From positions 1 to 64,000 of the forward strand of contig JAJPHS010000145.1 of assembly GCA_021325175.1 (NCBI GenBank): a stretch of DNA of 64,000 nt, in the 5' to 3' direction. Source of the DNA: Terriglobia bacterium (GTDB lineage Bacteria > Acidobacteriota > Terriglobia > Bryobacterales > Bryobacteraceae). Numbering within the stretch: the stretch's first letter is position 1; each line of letters starts with the position of its first letter. Under the pieces are notes generated by a model. That model was not told the DNA's origin. It searched no databases and saw nothing but the letters and a program-made list of their open reading frames with translations. Of this stretch, positions 54,995-64,000 are shown piece after piece. Made by a program: the position numbers and the translations under genes.

Positions 54995-55903
54995 TTAATG
55001 CCAGATGACGATGTTCGCCATCGTGTAGCCCCCGAAATTAGCCAGCCGGTCGAGCGTAGTCATCGCCGCGCGCCGGTTCTTGTTATCCGGGATATAGAGA
55101 AGATCGCCGGCCTGAAGCTGAAAATCGGGAGCTTTGCGCTCCATCATCTTCGCCAGCTCCACCGGAATTTCTTTTCGTTGGCCGGCAGCATCGCGGCGAT
55201 AAATGTAGGCGGTTTTTGAGGCGTAAGGAGTGAGTCCTTCGGAAAGCGCGATCATTTTCAATACGGATTCGTCGGCGGAATCGCGAACCGGGAAAGCTCC
55301 CGGCTTGCGAACATTGCCGACGACGAAAACCTTCCCCGCTTCGGGGACGCGAATCTCTTCACCGCCATGAAGCTGATAGTTAATGGACGGATCGGCGTCT
55401 TTCAGCAGGCGCTTGACGGAAATACGCTCCACCTGATCGGATCGCGTAAGAAGAATTTCCGTTCCGGCGTCGCTGGTAAGTCCTTCAGCCTTGGCAAGCG
55501 CGTCGAGAACCGTCACCACTCCGACGGCTTGGAAGGTCAGCGGCTGCTTTACCGCTCCCATCACCGCGATGGGCCGGCTGTGATACTCCGCTACCGTGAC
55601 TTTCACCACCGGATCGACCAGGATCTGTTCCTCTTTGAGCGCATCGGCGATGGCGGACTCTAGCTGGCCAGGGTAAATTCCCGTCGCCGTGATTCCATTC
55701 TTGAGCAGCGGCAGGTGAATCGTGCCGTCGGTCTCCACGCGAACCGTGCGCGTCAGCTCCGGCGCATCGTAGACCGAGACGGCGATCAGATCGTCGACGC
55801 CAAGGCGCTGCGATGGCAGGTTCGCCTTGCCGGCGTCTTCCATCAGGTTGGGGCGATACTGGGCGAAGCACAGCGCCGCCCCGAAAAAAAGAAAAATTCG
55901 CAT
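54995..55903 (-). CDS. polysaccharide export protein with SLBB domains (Wza-like)
   Basis: LGVDDLIAVSVYDAPELTRTVRVETDGTIHLPLLKNGITATG; SLBB repeat; ends DLLYIPDNK. Confidence 0.95.
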   Translation of the reverse strand: MRIFLFFGAALCFAQYRPNLMEDAGKANLPSQRLGVDDLIAVSVYDAPELTRTVRVETDGTIHLPLLKNGITATGIYPGQLESAIADALKEEQILVDPVVKVTVAEYHSRPIAVMGAVKQPLTFQAVGVVTVLDALAKAEGLTSDAGTEILLTRSDQVERISVKRLLKDADPSINYQLHGGEEIRVPEAGKVFVVGNVRKPGAFPVRDSADESVLKMIALSEGLTPYASKTAYIYRRDAAGQRKEIPVELAKMMERKAPDFQLQAGDLLYIPDNKNRRAAMTTLDRLANFGGYTMANIVIWH

Positions 55904-56118
55904 CAGGGCTTCTCCAACAGGTCCGCAAGACGGGCCACAGTGGTCTTAATTTCGTCAAGCTGCTGATCGATTTTCGACGGCGCGGCCGGAGCGAGCAGCC
56001 GCGCGCGAGCGTACTCCGACAAGCTGCGCGCGCCGGAAGAAGCGATTTGCAGCGCTTCGTATTCATCCTGCGTCAGCCGAAAGATCAGGACGCGGTTTCG
56101 AGGTTTTGTGACGGCCAT
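55903..56118 (-). CDS. 71-aa putative ribbon-helix-helix-like protein
   Basis: RVLIFRLTQDEYEALQIASSGARSLSEYARARLLAP resembles RHH/MobC-like segments; overlaps the SLBB gene start by one nt. Confidence 0.75.
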   Translation of the reverse strand: MAVTKPRNRVLIFRLTQDEYEALQIASSGARSLSEYARARLLAPAAPSKIDQQLDEIKTTVARLADLLEKP

Positions 56119-56646
56119 TCAGGAAAGAGGACAGATCATATCGCGGTCCACTTCAACCGCAATCGAGCGTTGCAGCGCATTCACGCTTACGGCTACGCGC
56201 CACGCGTCGGAATCGCGAACCAGCGTTCCTTCGATGCCCGCCAGAGCGCCGCGCCTGATACGGACGCGTTGGCCGGCCTTCAGAAACGGCCACGGCCCCA
56301 GCGGTAATCCCGAGTCTATGGCGCGGCGCAGCGCGACGATCTCCTCATCGGGAATCACGGCTGGCGTGCGATCGAAGCTCACCACGCATTCCACGCCCGG
56401 CTGGCGCATCACCGCGTGCCGCTGATCAAAGCTCGATCGGCAGAAGAGATATCCCGGGAAAAGATTCTGGTCTACAACTTTAACGCGATCCGACCAGCGC
56501 CGCCTCACGCCGTGCCACGGCACGAAGGTTTCCAGGCCCACCTGCGTAAGTCCGGCCTGAACTCTTCGTTCCGCTCTCGGCCGCGTGACAACGGCTACCC
56601 ACGAAACGCGCGAATCTCCCGGCGGGGCAACAACAACGGAATCCAT
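56119..56646 (-). CDS. NusG/RfaH/UpxY-like specialised transcription antiterminator
   Basis: NGN domain (WVAVVTRPRAERRVQAGLTQVGLETFVPWHG, LFPGYLFCR) and C-terminal KOW (FLKAGQRVRIRRGALAGIEGTLV). Confidence 0.94.
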   Translation of the reverse strand: MDSVVVAPPGDSRVSWVAVVTRPRAERRVQAGLTQVGLETFVPWHGVRRRWSDRVKVVDQNLFPGYLFCRSSFDQRHAVMRQPGVECVVSFDRTPAVIPDEEIVALRRAIDSGLPLGPWPFLKAGQRVRIRRGALAGIEGTLVRDSDAWRVAVSVNALQRSIAVEVDRDMICPLS

Positions 56647-56730
56647 TGCATCGGCGGGGGAGAAACGGGCAAAGCTTCCGCTACGAAGAGTCCCATGAAC
56701 CTCTCCGGCGGCGTCTCGGGGAGTTTCACA

Positions 56731-56759
56731 ATTCTATATACAAACGTAATCGAAGTCAA
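56731..56759 (-). promoter_or_regulatory. sigma70-like promoter for the EPS operon: TTGACT-17 bp-TAGAAT
   Basis: Minus strand TTGACT TCGATTACGTTTGTATA TAGAAT, about 85 bp upstream of the antiterminator start. Confidence 0.75.
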
Positions 56760-56851
56760 GAAAATTCGCCAGGGCAGAAGTTTCTTAGCGTGGATTTGGC
56801 GCGGAGACAATGAGCGATTCGACAACTCACTCCACGGCAGAGCTGCAACGC

Positions 56852-57487
56852 CTAGTCGGGAGGCATGAGCCGGCCGTGCATGCGCTGCTTCATCTGCCAC
56901 GCCCCCACCGCCGCCAAGCTGATCGAGATGAGCACCAGTGTCAATGAAGACGCCGCGGGCGCGGTTTGAACCGACGTAGTCCGGAACGCGGCAGGCCCGG
57001 CGACGGAGCCGGAAATATCAAGGCTATTCGGTGAACCCGTATCGCGCGCCATGCCCGTCGTCGCAAAAGAAACCGTGCCGTTAAGCCCCGTCGGAGCAGT
57101 AATTGTAAAGCCGAAAACGTGCTTCGCGACGGGGAAGTTGCCCGTGCCGCAGGTAGGATTGCTCCAGACGACCTTCGTTCCGCTATTCAGTACCGAAGGA
57201 GTAAAAGCGCGATTATTCGTGTCCAGCGGACCCGGCGGGAAATCGGAGGAAGTGGGCGCGCCCGCCGCGGTCACGCCGGTGAGCCCGCTTACGGTGATCG
57301 TCGTCGGGCTCACAAAGAGGTTGCAGTTGTCCTCCGGATCGAACGTGAGCGTGTACGTCCAGGTGGGCGGTCCGGCCGAGGTAAGCGTCCATTGGACCGC
57401 CTGCGCCTGCCAGGCTGACGCCAGCAGGACGGCGGGAAGCCACATGTTTAACCGAAAATGTTTCGGGCGGCGAGTAAGCTTGAGCAT
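56852..57487 (-). CDS. exported protein with C-terminal TM plus basic tail (PEP-CTERM-like architecture)
   Basis: Signal peptide NMWLPAVLLASAWQAQAV; C-terminus APAASSLTLVLISISLAAVGAWQMKQRMHGR. Confidence 0.7.
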   Translation of the reverse strand: MLKLTRRPKHFRLNMWLPAVLLASAWQAQAVQWTLTSAGPPTWTYTLTFDPEDNCNLFVSPTTITVSGLTGVTAAGAPTSSDFPPGPLDTNNRAFTPSVLNSGTKVVWSNPTCGTGNFPVAKHVFGFTITAPTGLNGTVSFATTGMARDTGSPNSLDISGSVAGPAAFRTTSVQTAPAASSLTLVLISISLAAVGAWQMKQRMHGRLMPPD

Positions 57488-57594
57488 GTCTCCAGGTAGA
57501 ATACATCGCCGCAATGCAAAAAAACAAGCTCAGAATTTCGCTACCCGCGAAGATTCAAGCCGCAATAGGCGCAAACCTCGCCGGCTTAGGCACC

Positions 57595-58572
57595 CTAGGA
57601 TCTCGCTTTCCGAACTTCTTCAACCAGCGCGGGCACGACTTCAAACAAATCGCCAACGATGCCGTAATCGGCGACCTCGAAAATCGGCGCATTGGCGTCC
57701 TTATTAATCGCCACGATCGTTTTGGCGCCCTTCATTCCCACCAGATGCTGGATCGCGCCGGAAATCCCGACCGCCATATAGACCTTCGGCGCCACCGTCT
57801 GGCCGGAGCTTCCAACCTGGCGCTCCATCGGGAGCCAGCCGGCGTCGCAGATCGGCCGTGATGCCGCCAGTTCCGCGCCCAGCGCCTTCGCCAGCTCCTC
57901 CACCACCGGAATATTCTCTTTTTCCTTGATCCCGCGCCCCACCGAAACGATAATTTCCGCCGCTGTCAGATCCACCGCGCGCGCCGATTCGCGGAACGGA
58001 GCCTCCGGTTTTTGCCGGATTTTTGTCGGATCAAGCTGCGGCGAAAATGTTTCCACCGCCGCCGACCCGGATTCGAGCGATTCCGCCCTCCAGGCGCCCG
58101 CCTGAATCGACGCAAAGCACGGACCCGCGCCCGTCACCCGCACGTCGCCGTTCAGCTTCCCTTGAAACAGCAGGCGCACAAACACCGGCGCGCCCGATTC
58201 GAAACGCGCCGCGATCACGTCGCTGATCAGAACCTGATGGAAGCGTGTCGCAAGCTTTGGCGCGAAATCGCGCACCTGATACGTGTGCGGAAACAGAACT
58301 ATTTTCGGATTCGCCTTGCGGATCAGCTCTTCGATCGCGGCGGTGTATCCGTCGGCGGTGTAGTCTTGGAGCAACGCGTGATCGATCGCGTAAACCTTCG
58401 CGGCCTTCTTCGTCGCCGCTTCCCGCGCCAGCGCTTCGATTCCCGATCCGGCCACCGCCGCTTCGACGGGTAACCCCAGGGACGCGCCGAACTGCTGCCC
58501 GGCCGCCAGCGTTTCCCACGACATGCGGTGCCATTTGCCGCCCTGCTGTTCTAAAATCACCAGGACGCTCAT
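57595..58572 (-). CDS. etfA: electron transfer flavoprotein alpha subunit
   Basis: FAD-binding C-terminus [54 protein letters not shown]. Confidence 0.97.
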   Translation of the reverse strand: MSVLVILEQQGGKWHRMSWETLAAGQQFGASLGLPVEAAVAGSGIEALAREAATKKAAKVYAIDHALLQDYTADGYTAAIEELIRKANPKIVLFPHTYQVRDFAPKLATRFHQVLISDVIAARFESGAPVFVRLLFQGKLNGDVRVTGAGPCFASIQAGAWRAESLESGSAAVETFSPQLDPTKIRQKPEAPFRESARAVDLTAAEIIVSVGRGIKEKENIPVVEELAKALGAELAASRPICDAGWLPMERQVGSSGQTVAPKVYMAVGISGAIQHLVGMKGAKTIVAINKDANAPIFEVADYGIVGDLFEVVPALVEEVRKARS

Positions 58573-59339
58573 ATCACCCTCACCTCGAACTTCAGCTTCT
58601 CGACCAGTTTCGCCGCCGCCGCTTTCGCGTCCCCTTCGAAGATCTGCGCCTGCTTGGTTTTCTGCGGCATGTAGATTTTTTCGATCACTGCGTTTGACGC
58701 CGGAGCGACGCCAAGCCCGGCCGCCGTCACGCGTTTGATCTCCTTGGTCTTCGCTTTCTTGATCCCCATCAGCGTCGCGTAGCGAAGCTTGTTGATGCCG
58801 CTCTGGATCGTTAACACCGCCGGTAGCGGCATCCCGATGTTCTGAAACCAGCCATCCTCCAGCTCGCGCTTCACCCGGATTCTTGGGCCGTCCACCTCCA
58901 CGTGCATGATGATCGTCGAATGCGGCAGCCCGAGCAGTTCCGCCACGACCACGCCGGTTTGCCCGTATCCCAGATCGTCGGACTGCAAACCGGTGAGAAA
59001 CAGATCCGGATTTTCGCTGCTGGCCGCGGCGGCCAGAAGTCTGGCGACGCCCAGAGTATCGAGCGTCTGTAAATTTTCCTCTTCAATATGAATCGCGCGA
59101 TCGGCGCCCTTGGCCAGCGCTTCGCGAATGGTCTGCGCCGCGCGCGCCGGACCCGCGCACAGCGCGATCACCTCGCCGCCGTGCTTTTCCTTTAATTGCA
59201 GAGCTTCTTCGAGCGCGTACGCGTCGGGCTCGTTAATTTCAAAGTTCAGGTCCGCTTCCTGAATCCACTTCCCGCCGGCGTCGACGCGAAGTTGCGAGTC
59301 GCGGACCGGGACTTGTTTGATGGCTACGATGATTTTCAT
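58569..59339 (-). CDS. etfB: electron transfer flavoprotein beta subunit
   Basis: MKIIVAIKQVPV..EINEPDAYALEEALQLKEKHGGEVIALCAGP. Confidence 0.97.
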   Translation of the reverse strand: MKIIVAIKQVPVRDSQLRVDAGGKWIQEADLNFEINEPDAYALEEALQLKEKHGGEVIALCAGPARAAQTIREALAKGADRAIHIEEENLQTLDTLGVARLLAAAASSENPDLFLTGLQSDDLGYGQTGVVVAELLGLPHSTIIMHVEVDGPRIRVKRELEDGWFQNIGMPLPAVLTIQSGINKLRYATLMGIKKAKTKEIKRVTAAGLGVAPASNAVIEKIYMPQKTKQAQIFEGDAKAAAAKLVEKLKFEVRVI

Positions 59340-59367
59340 TTCTTACTGGCCGGCGGCCGGGGTGGGG

Positions 59368-60609
59368 TCACCGGCCGCTTCTTTTAAAAATCAAACATCC
59401 GTTCGTCCCGCCAAAGCCGAACGAGTTCGACAGCGCGTATTCAATCTCCATCGGACGCGCGCGATTGGGAACATAATCCAGATCGCACTCCGGATCGGGA
59501 CACTCGTAATTGATGGTCGGCGGAGCGATTTGGTCGCGAATTGCCAGCACCGAAATCCCCGCCTCCAGCCCGCCGGCTCCGCCCAGTAAATGCCCGGTCA
59601 TCGACTTGGTCGAACTCACCGCAATCTGTTTGGCGTGTTCGCCAAAAACCCGCTTGATGGCGATGGTCTCGATGCGATCGCCGATATCGGTCGAGGTTCC
59701 GTGCGCGTTGATATAAGCGATTTGCCGCGGCTCGATGCCGGCGTCGCGAATCGCGTTCCGCATCACGCGATAGGCGCCGTCGCCGTCCTCCGACGGCGAT
59801 GTAATATGATGCGCGTCGGCGCTCATCCCGTAGCCGGCAAGCTCCGCCAGAATCGGCGCTCCGCGGCGCTCGGCATGGCCCATTTCCTCCAGAATCAAAA
59901 TGCCCGCGCCCTCGCCGACCACGAATCCGTCGCGCATCTTGTCCCACGGCCGCGAGGCGCGGTGCGGCTCGTCGTTGCGCTGCGAAAGCGCGCGCATCGC
60001 GGCGAATCCGCCGACGCCCATCGGCGTGATGCACGCTTCCGCCCCGCCGCAGATCATCACGTCGGCTTCATCGCGCTGGATGAGCCGGAAGGAATCGCCA
60101 ATGGCGTGCGCGCTGGTGGTGCAGGCCGTCGCCGTCGCCGAATTCGGCCCCTTGGCGCCGGTGCGGATCGAAACATAGCCGGAGGCCAGATTGATAATCG
60201 TCGCCGGAATAAAGAACGGCGACATTCGCGAGGGTCCTTTTTCGAGCAGAATTTTGTGCTCCCGCTCGATCACCTCGAATCCGCCGATCCCGCTGCCGAT
60301 GTACACCCCGGTCCGCTCGGCATCCTCGGGCTTGACCGAAAAGCCGGAATTTTTGAGCGCGAACTCCGTCGCCGCGATGGCGAACTGGATAAAGCGCCCC
60401 ATCTTCTTGATCTCTTTTTTCTCGATGTACTCGGCGGGATCGAAGCCCTTCACCTCCCCGGCGATGCGGCAATTGAACTGGCTCGCGTCGAACGCGGTGA
60501 TGGGACCGATGCCGTTTTGGCCGCTCTTGATAGCTTCCCAAACCGCTTCGGTGCCGATTCCCACCGAAGTCAGCAATCCAACCCCGGTAACTACAACTCT
60601 GCGTGGCAA
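59368..60609 (-). CDS. fabF: 3-oxoacyl-[acyl-carrier-protein] synthase II
   Basis: RRVVVTGVGLLTSVGIG; ATACTTSAHAIGDSF; INAHGTSTDIGD; SNSFGFGGTN. Confidence 0.98.
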   Translation of the reverse strand: MPRRVVVTGVGLLTSVGIGTEAVWEAIKSGQNGIGPITAFDASQFNCRIAGEVKGFDPAEYIEKKEIKKMGRFIQFAIAATEFALKNSGFSVKPEDAERTGVYIGSGIGGFEVIEREHKILLEKGPSRMSPFFIPATIINLASGYVSIRTGAKGPNSATATACTTSAHAIGDSFRLIQRDEADVMICGGAEACITPMGVGGFAAMRALSQRNDEPHRASRPWDKMRDGFVVGEGAGILILEEMGHAERRGAPILAELAGYGMSADAHHITSPSEDGDGAYRVMRNAIRDAGIEPRQIAYINAHGTSTDIGDRIETIAIKRVFGEHAKQIAVSSTKSMTGHLLGGAGGLEAGISVLAIRDQIAPPTINYECPDPECDLDYVPNRARPMEIEYALSNSFGFGGTNGCLIFKRSGR

Positions 60610-60617
60610 GCGAAAAC

Positions 60618-60854
60618 CTACGACTTCTTCTTCGACTCGATGTAGTCGATAGCGTCCTTGACGGTCTGGATCTTTTCCGCGTCTTCGTCGGGGATGTCCA
60701 GGTCGAATGCTTCCTCAAACGCCATCACCAACTCGACGATATCGAGCGAGTCCGCGCCGAGGTCATCGACGAAGCTCGCCGTGGGGTCGACCTGCGCCTC
60801 ATCGACGCCAAGCTGCTCGACGATGATCTGCTTGACCTTCTGCTCAACAGACAT
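60618..60854 (-). CDS. acpP: acyl carrier protein
   Basis: [23 protein letters not shown] phosphopantetheine site. Confidence 0.98.
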   Translation of the reverse strand: MSVEQKVKQIIVEQLGVDEAQVDPTASFVDDLGADSLDIVELVMAFEEAFDLDIPDEDAEKIQTVKDAIDYIESKKKS

Positions 60855-61081
60855 GCATCCTCCACAGATGTTTTAGAAACGTAATGATTCTAGCGAGATT
60901 AGGCGGGGGATAGCAAGTATCGTTGCGGCCCGCCGGCCGCGTCGAGTCCCCGGCGGACTTGCGCGGCCCCAAATGCGCCAAAAACGTCAGAAAACACAAA
61001 TATTCGATCGATTTTCGCGCAATTATCGCAGCATTGCGCGCCCCCCGGTGCTATGCTAATTCGCAATGCCGCGTCCGGAGG

Positions 61082-61115
61082 GCGGGATGTATCCCGCGCG
61101 GAGCTTCCGCTCCGC
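61082..61115. repeat. two adjacent perfect short hairpins
   Basis: GCGGGAT-GT-ATCCCGC (61082-61097) directly followed by GCGGAGC-TTCC-GCTCCGC (61098-61115). Confidence 0.75.
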
Positions 61116-61170
61116 AACCCCGCGCGTCAGTGCACCCCGCGCTCCGCCGCCCGGCCGAGGTCATAATAAT

Positions 61171-61770
61171 CATGCTCTTGCCGATCTGCGCGGGCATTCT
61201 GGTGATCTGCTCGTGTTGGTCCGCCGGCAGGCTTCTGGCGGGCGCGCGGCCCGTTCCGCACTCGGCCGCCTTCGCCCTTGGGTTGGCCGTGCTTGGGACC
61301 GCGCTCTTCGGCCTGGCGTGGGCGGGCTGCGCCTCGGCGAGTCGCGATGCCAAGGCTCAAACTCCACCGGTTCGCGTCCCCGTTGCTGGCGCCAGTGTGC
61401 GCCTTTCTCGGCTATTGGGCGATCTACGCGCTCGCGCCGAAAACCTCTACGATTCGAGCGGATATCATCTCGGGCCGCCGATTCTGTTCCACATCGCGAA
61501 CTCCTGGGTCGCTGCCGCGCCGCGCTCCGTCACCGTAACGCCGCTCGACGAGGATTTTCGCCACGAAGTGGCGGATCAGTTCAAGAGCCTCGGCATCCGG
61601 TACTTGACGATCCCGATCCAGCAAGGCGTGACCATCCCCTGGTCCGCTGACCTGATGCGCGATCCTAGCCGGTGGGGATTCCGGCTCATGGGCGGCGCAA
61701 GCGGCGACCTGTTATTTGAGATCAGCGAATGTTCAGACCGGCAGGCTTGCGACAAATCCCAGAACGCCAA
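61171..61770 (+). pseudogene. decayed membrane-protein gene (glycosyltransferase-like, ArnT/PMT-type guess)
   Basis: Membrane N-terminus MLLPICAGILVICSCWSAGRLLAGARP.. in one frame, FASPLLAPVCAFLGYWAIYALAP..IRAD in another, then YHLGPPILF...RYLTIPIQQGVTIPW...WGFRLMGGASGDLLFEIS back in the first frame. Confidence 0.5.
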
Positions 61771-62524
61771 GCAATCCCAGGAATTGAATCAGAATCGCGG
61801 AAATACCCCGCTCCGGCATATCTTTTCCGAAGCAGCGAAACAGCGCCACGCCGGCGACCAGCAGAAGCATTCCGACGTGCGTGATGCCCCATAGCCCCAG
61901 GGCGATCACGGCGATGATCAGACGATCCCGCCTGGCCAGCGCGCGAAACGCGTGGCTGCCGTCGAGAAAGAAAATCGGCGTCAGATTAAACAGATTCATC
62001 CACGCGCCGGTGCGCGCGATGGCTCCCCACACAGGGAGATGCGTAATTCCGTAAGCCGCCAGCGAAACCAGCGCCGCTCCCATGCCCCACAACGGACCGG
62101 CCAAGCCGACGATCGCGCCCTGTTCAACGCTTTTCGCGGCTTCTTTCTGCCAGATCAGCGCGCCGAATCCGGGAATAAACATCGGCGCGGTCGCGGCGAT
62201 TCCGAATCGTTTAAGCGCGGCGACATGCCCCATCTCGTGGACGTAAATCGACAAGACGAATCCGGCGGCGAACTCCCATCCCCAGCGCGCCCAGTAGACC
62301 CCGAACGATACCAGCATTGATGCGATGGTGCTGAATTTCGTCAGGCCGAGCAGCAGAAGTTTTCCCTTGGTCAGCGCAAGCAGCAGAAATGTTTTGAATT
62401 TCCACAACAGCACCGCGAGCGGGCTGGCCTTGCCGAATCGCTTGGCCCAGGGATGCGGATGGCAGCGCGGGCAGTTGGTCTGGCCGACGGCGATGACGGC
62501 GCCGCACTGGCTGCAAACGATCAT
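61733..62524 (-). CDS. M50 family (site-2-protease-like) metallopeptidase with N-terminal zinc ribbon
   Basis: HEMGHVAALKRFGI HExxH motif in TM; CSQCGAVIAVGQTNCPRC N-terminus. Confidence 0.9.
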   Translation of the reverse strand: MIVCSQCGAVIAVGQTNCPRCHPHPWAKRFGKASPLAVLLWKFKTFLLLALTKGKLLLLGLTKFSTIASMLVSFGVYWARWGWEFAAGFVLSIYVHEMGHVAALKRFGIAATAPMFIPGFGALIWQKEAAKSVEQGAIVGLAGPLWGMGAALVSLAAYGITHLPVWGAIARTGAWMNLFNLTPIFFLDGSHAFRALARRDRLIIAVIALGLWGITHVGMLLLVAGVALFRCFGKDMPERGISAILIQFLGLLGVLGFVASLPV

Positions 62525-62606
62525 CTGCTGCGATGGTAGCAGACGCCCGGTGTTTTGCTTACAAATTCGCCGCCATTCGTCCTGCCCCGCCGTTTGAATC
62601 GACCGG

Positions 62607-63368
62607 CTATTCCATTCGATCGTCGTCGTTTAGCGATGCCGTGAGGGTTATTTCCTTGTGATCGCGGACGATGGCGAGCGCTATCGGCTTGCCGCGCGAC
62701 ATCCGGATGCGGCTCCACAGATCTGCTGGCGTGGCGACCTTCGCATCGCCCACGCGGGTGATCACGTCGCCGGCGCGGACTCCGGCGCGTTCCGCCACCG
62801 AACCCTTCGAAACCGAGCGAACCAGAACGCCCCGCTTCACGCCGAAATAATCGGCAAGCTGGCCTTCCAGGGTTTCGCATTCGATCCCCAGCGCGGAGTT
62901 GCGCCAGGTCATGAAGCTGCGGGGAATATCGGGCATGCGCAGTTCCATGGGCGGCGTCATCGGCATGGGGGGGATCGCGTACGGCGCCTGCGGCGCGCGG
63001 CGCGCGGCCACGGTGACGCTGACCGTCAGCGGCGAGCCGTCCCGGTAAATTTGCATTTTCACTTCCCGGCCCGCCGGAGTTTCGCGCACCAGACGCGAAA
63101 ACTGCTCGATTCCGGCGACGCGCTCGCCGTTGTATTGCATGACCACGTCGCCAGGTTTCAATCCGGCGCGCTCGGCCGGGCTATCGGGCTCGACGCGGGT
63201 GATCTCGACGCCCGCTTCCTCGGGTAGTTTGAGCGCCTTGGCGCGAGCGCTATCGATCTCCTGCATCATCACGCCGACATAGCTGGTCCCATGAGCCGAA
63301 GAGGGCTGCGGGGATGACTGCGCGGCCAGAATTGCGGCCGCGATGAAAAAAAATATCGCGTTTTTCAT
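62607..63368 (-). CDS. secreted protein with two PDZ domains (HtrA-like PDZ, no protease domain)
   Basis: SPAERAGLKPGDVVMQYNGERVAGIEQFSRLV and SVAERAGVRAGDVITRVGDAKVATPADLWSRI; signal peptide MKNAIFFFIAAAILAAQS. Confidence 0.9.
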   Translation of the reverse strand: MKNAIFFFIAAAILAAQSSPQPSSAHGTSYVGVMMQEIDSARAKALKLPEEAGVEITRVEPDSPAERAGLKPGDVVMQYNGERVAGIEQFSRLVRETPAGREVKMQIYRDGSPLTVSVTVAARRAPQAPYAIPPMPMTPPMELRMPDIPRSFMTWRNSALGIECETLEGQLADYFGVKRGVLVRSVSKGSVAERAGVRAGDVITRVGDAKVATPADLWSRIRMSRGKPIALAIVRDHKEITLTASLNDDDRME

Positions 63369-63411
63369 GGCAACTTCCACGGCAAGCCGCGGCGCCTGCC
63401 GCTCCACTCAC

Positions 63412-64000
63412 TTACTTCTTTTTCAAATAAATCACTCCACCGGAGGTATCCAGCATCAGGACCGGACCGCCGCCGTTAATTGCGCCCTCAAAGACCGCCG
63501 CCTGGCGGAGGCTTGCCGGACGGGCGCGCAGCTCGGAAAAGTCGGAAAAGATGCGAGGGCTCGCCCCCGAATCGTTCCGGGCCACAACCGACAACGCCAG
63601 ATTGGATGGAATCAATACCGTAATGTCGCCCGAGCCGGCCAGCAGCGACGAATTGTTTAGGCGCGATCCTGACAACAGCTCGGCCAGAATGCTGCCCATC
63701 GCCGTTTCGATCTTCAAGGGGCCGGCGGAGGCTTTGACGCGAACCATTCCGGCGGCCGACTGGCAGTTGGCGCCGCTGGCTCCGCCGACGTCGATGGCGC
63801 CGCCCCGCGTATCGGCCAGAACGGCGCCGGCCGCGCGCACGATCTGGATGGTTCCCTCGCCCGTGTGCGCCTCCACCGATGAGCCGGCGCGATCCACTTC
63901 GATATTGCCGCCTTCGGTGGAGAGCGTGAGCGGTCCGCCGGCGTCGCGCACCTGAATTTCGCCGCCGGCGGTGCGGCAGACGGTCTCTCGCGCGGCGCTA
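63412..64000 (-). CDS. DUF4097-like beta-helical surface protein, N-terminus beyond the window
   Basis: Repetitive GGNIEVDRAGSSVEAHTGEGTIQIVRAAGAVLADTRGGAIDV; reading frame stays open through 64000. Confidence 0.75.
   Translation of the reverse strand, partial: SAARETVCRTAGGEIQVRDAGGPLTLSTEGGNIEVDRAGSSVEAHTGEGTIQIVRAAGAVLADTRGGAIDVGGASGANCQSAAGMVRVKASAGPLKIETAMGSILAELLSGSRLNNSSLLAGSGDITVLIPSNLALSVVARNDSGASPRIFSDFSELRARPASLRQAAVFEGAINGGGPVLMLDTSGGVIYLKKK

Noticed and set aside
60923-61894. 323-aa intact ORF
   Set aside because: Composite of non-coding start, partial membrane protein, frame-shifted middle and antisense of the M50 gene; treated as a pseudogene instead.

Overview
This is a GC-rich bacterial chromosome segment, densely packed with core genes and having an acidobacterial (Bryobacter/Solibacter-like) flavour; that taxonomic reading is inference. 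There are no rRNAs, CRISPR arrays, recognisable IS elements or prophage. Main blocks: a truncated initiator tRNA at the left edge; CorC-like protein, penicillin acylase, metH, and an orphan OmpR-type regulator; two divergent TPR/membrane-protein and roadblock units; recG, fabI, an M61 peptidase operon, and glnE; a flagellar block (flhA-flhF-fliA-fliN-like plus a PAS histidine kinase/receiver protein); topA and dprA; RNB ribonuclease and a PduO-type adenosyltransferase. A complete-looking exopolysaccharide operon (about 46.99-56.65 kb) is headed by a NusG/UpxY-like antiterminator with a textbook sigma70 promoter. It is followed by a possible C-terminally anchored surface protein, etfBA, fabF-acpP, a decayed membrane-protein gene, an M50 protease and a PDZ protein. 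Most notable observations: (i) the Wzc-type tyrosine autokinase is split by a -1 frameshift inside its second transmembrane helix; (ii) a DHA2 MFS transporter has a frameshift near its C-terminus; (iii) a 27-bp imperfect tandem duplication repeats the last six codons plus stop of the fliN-like gene with mostly synonymous differences; (iv) two unlinked loci encode paralogous TPR proteins next to single-span membrane proteins of unusual architecture, one with a RodZ-like C-terminal domain; (v) several families of short palindromic or dispersed intergenic repeats; (vi) an 11-bp-phased TTACAA direct repeat lies upstream of the orphan response regulator. All calls come from reading the sequence and the supplied ORF translations; no searches were run.
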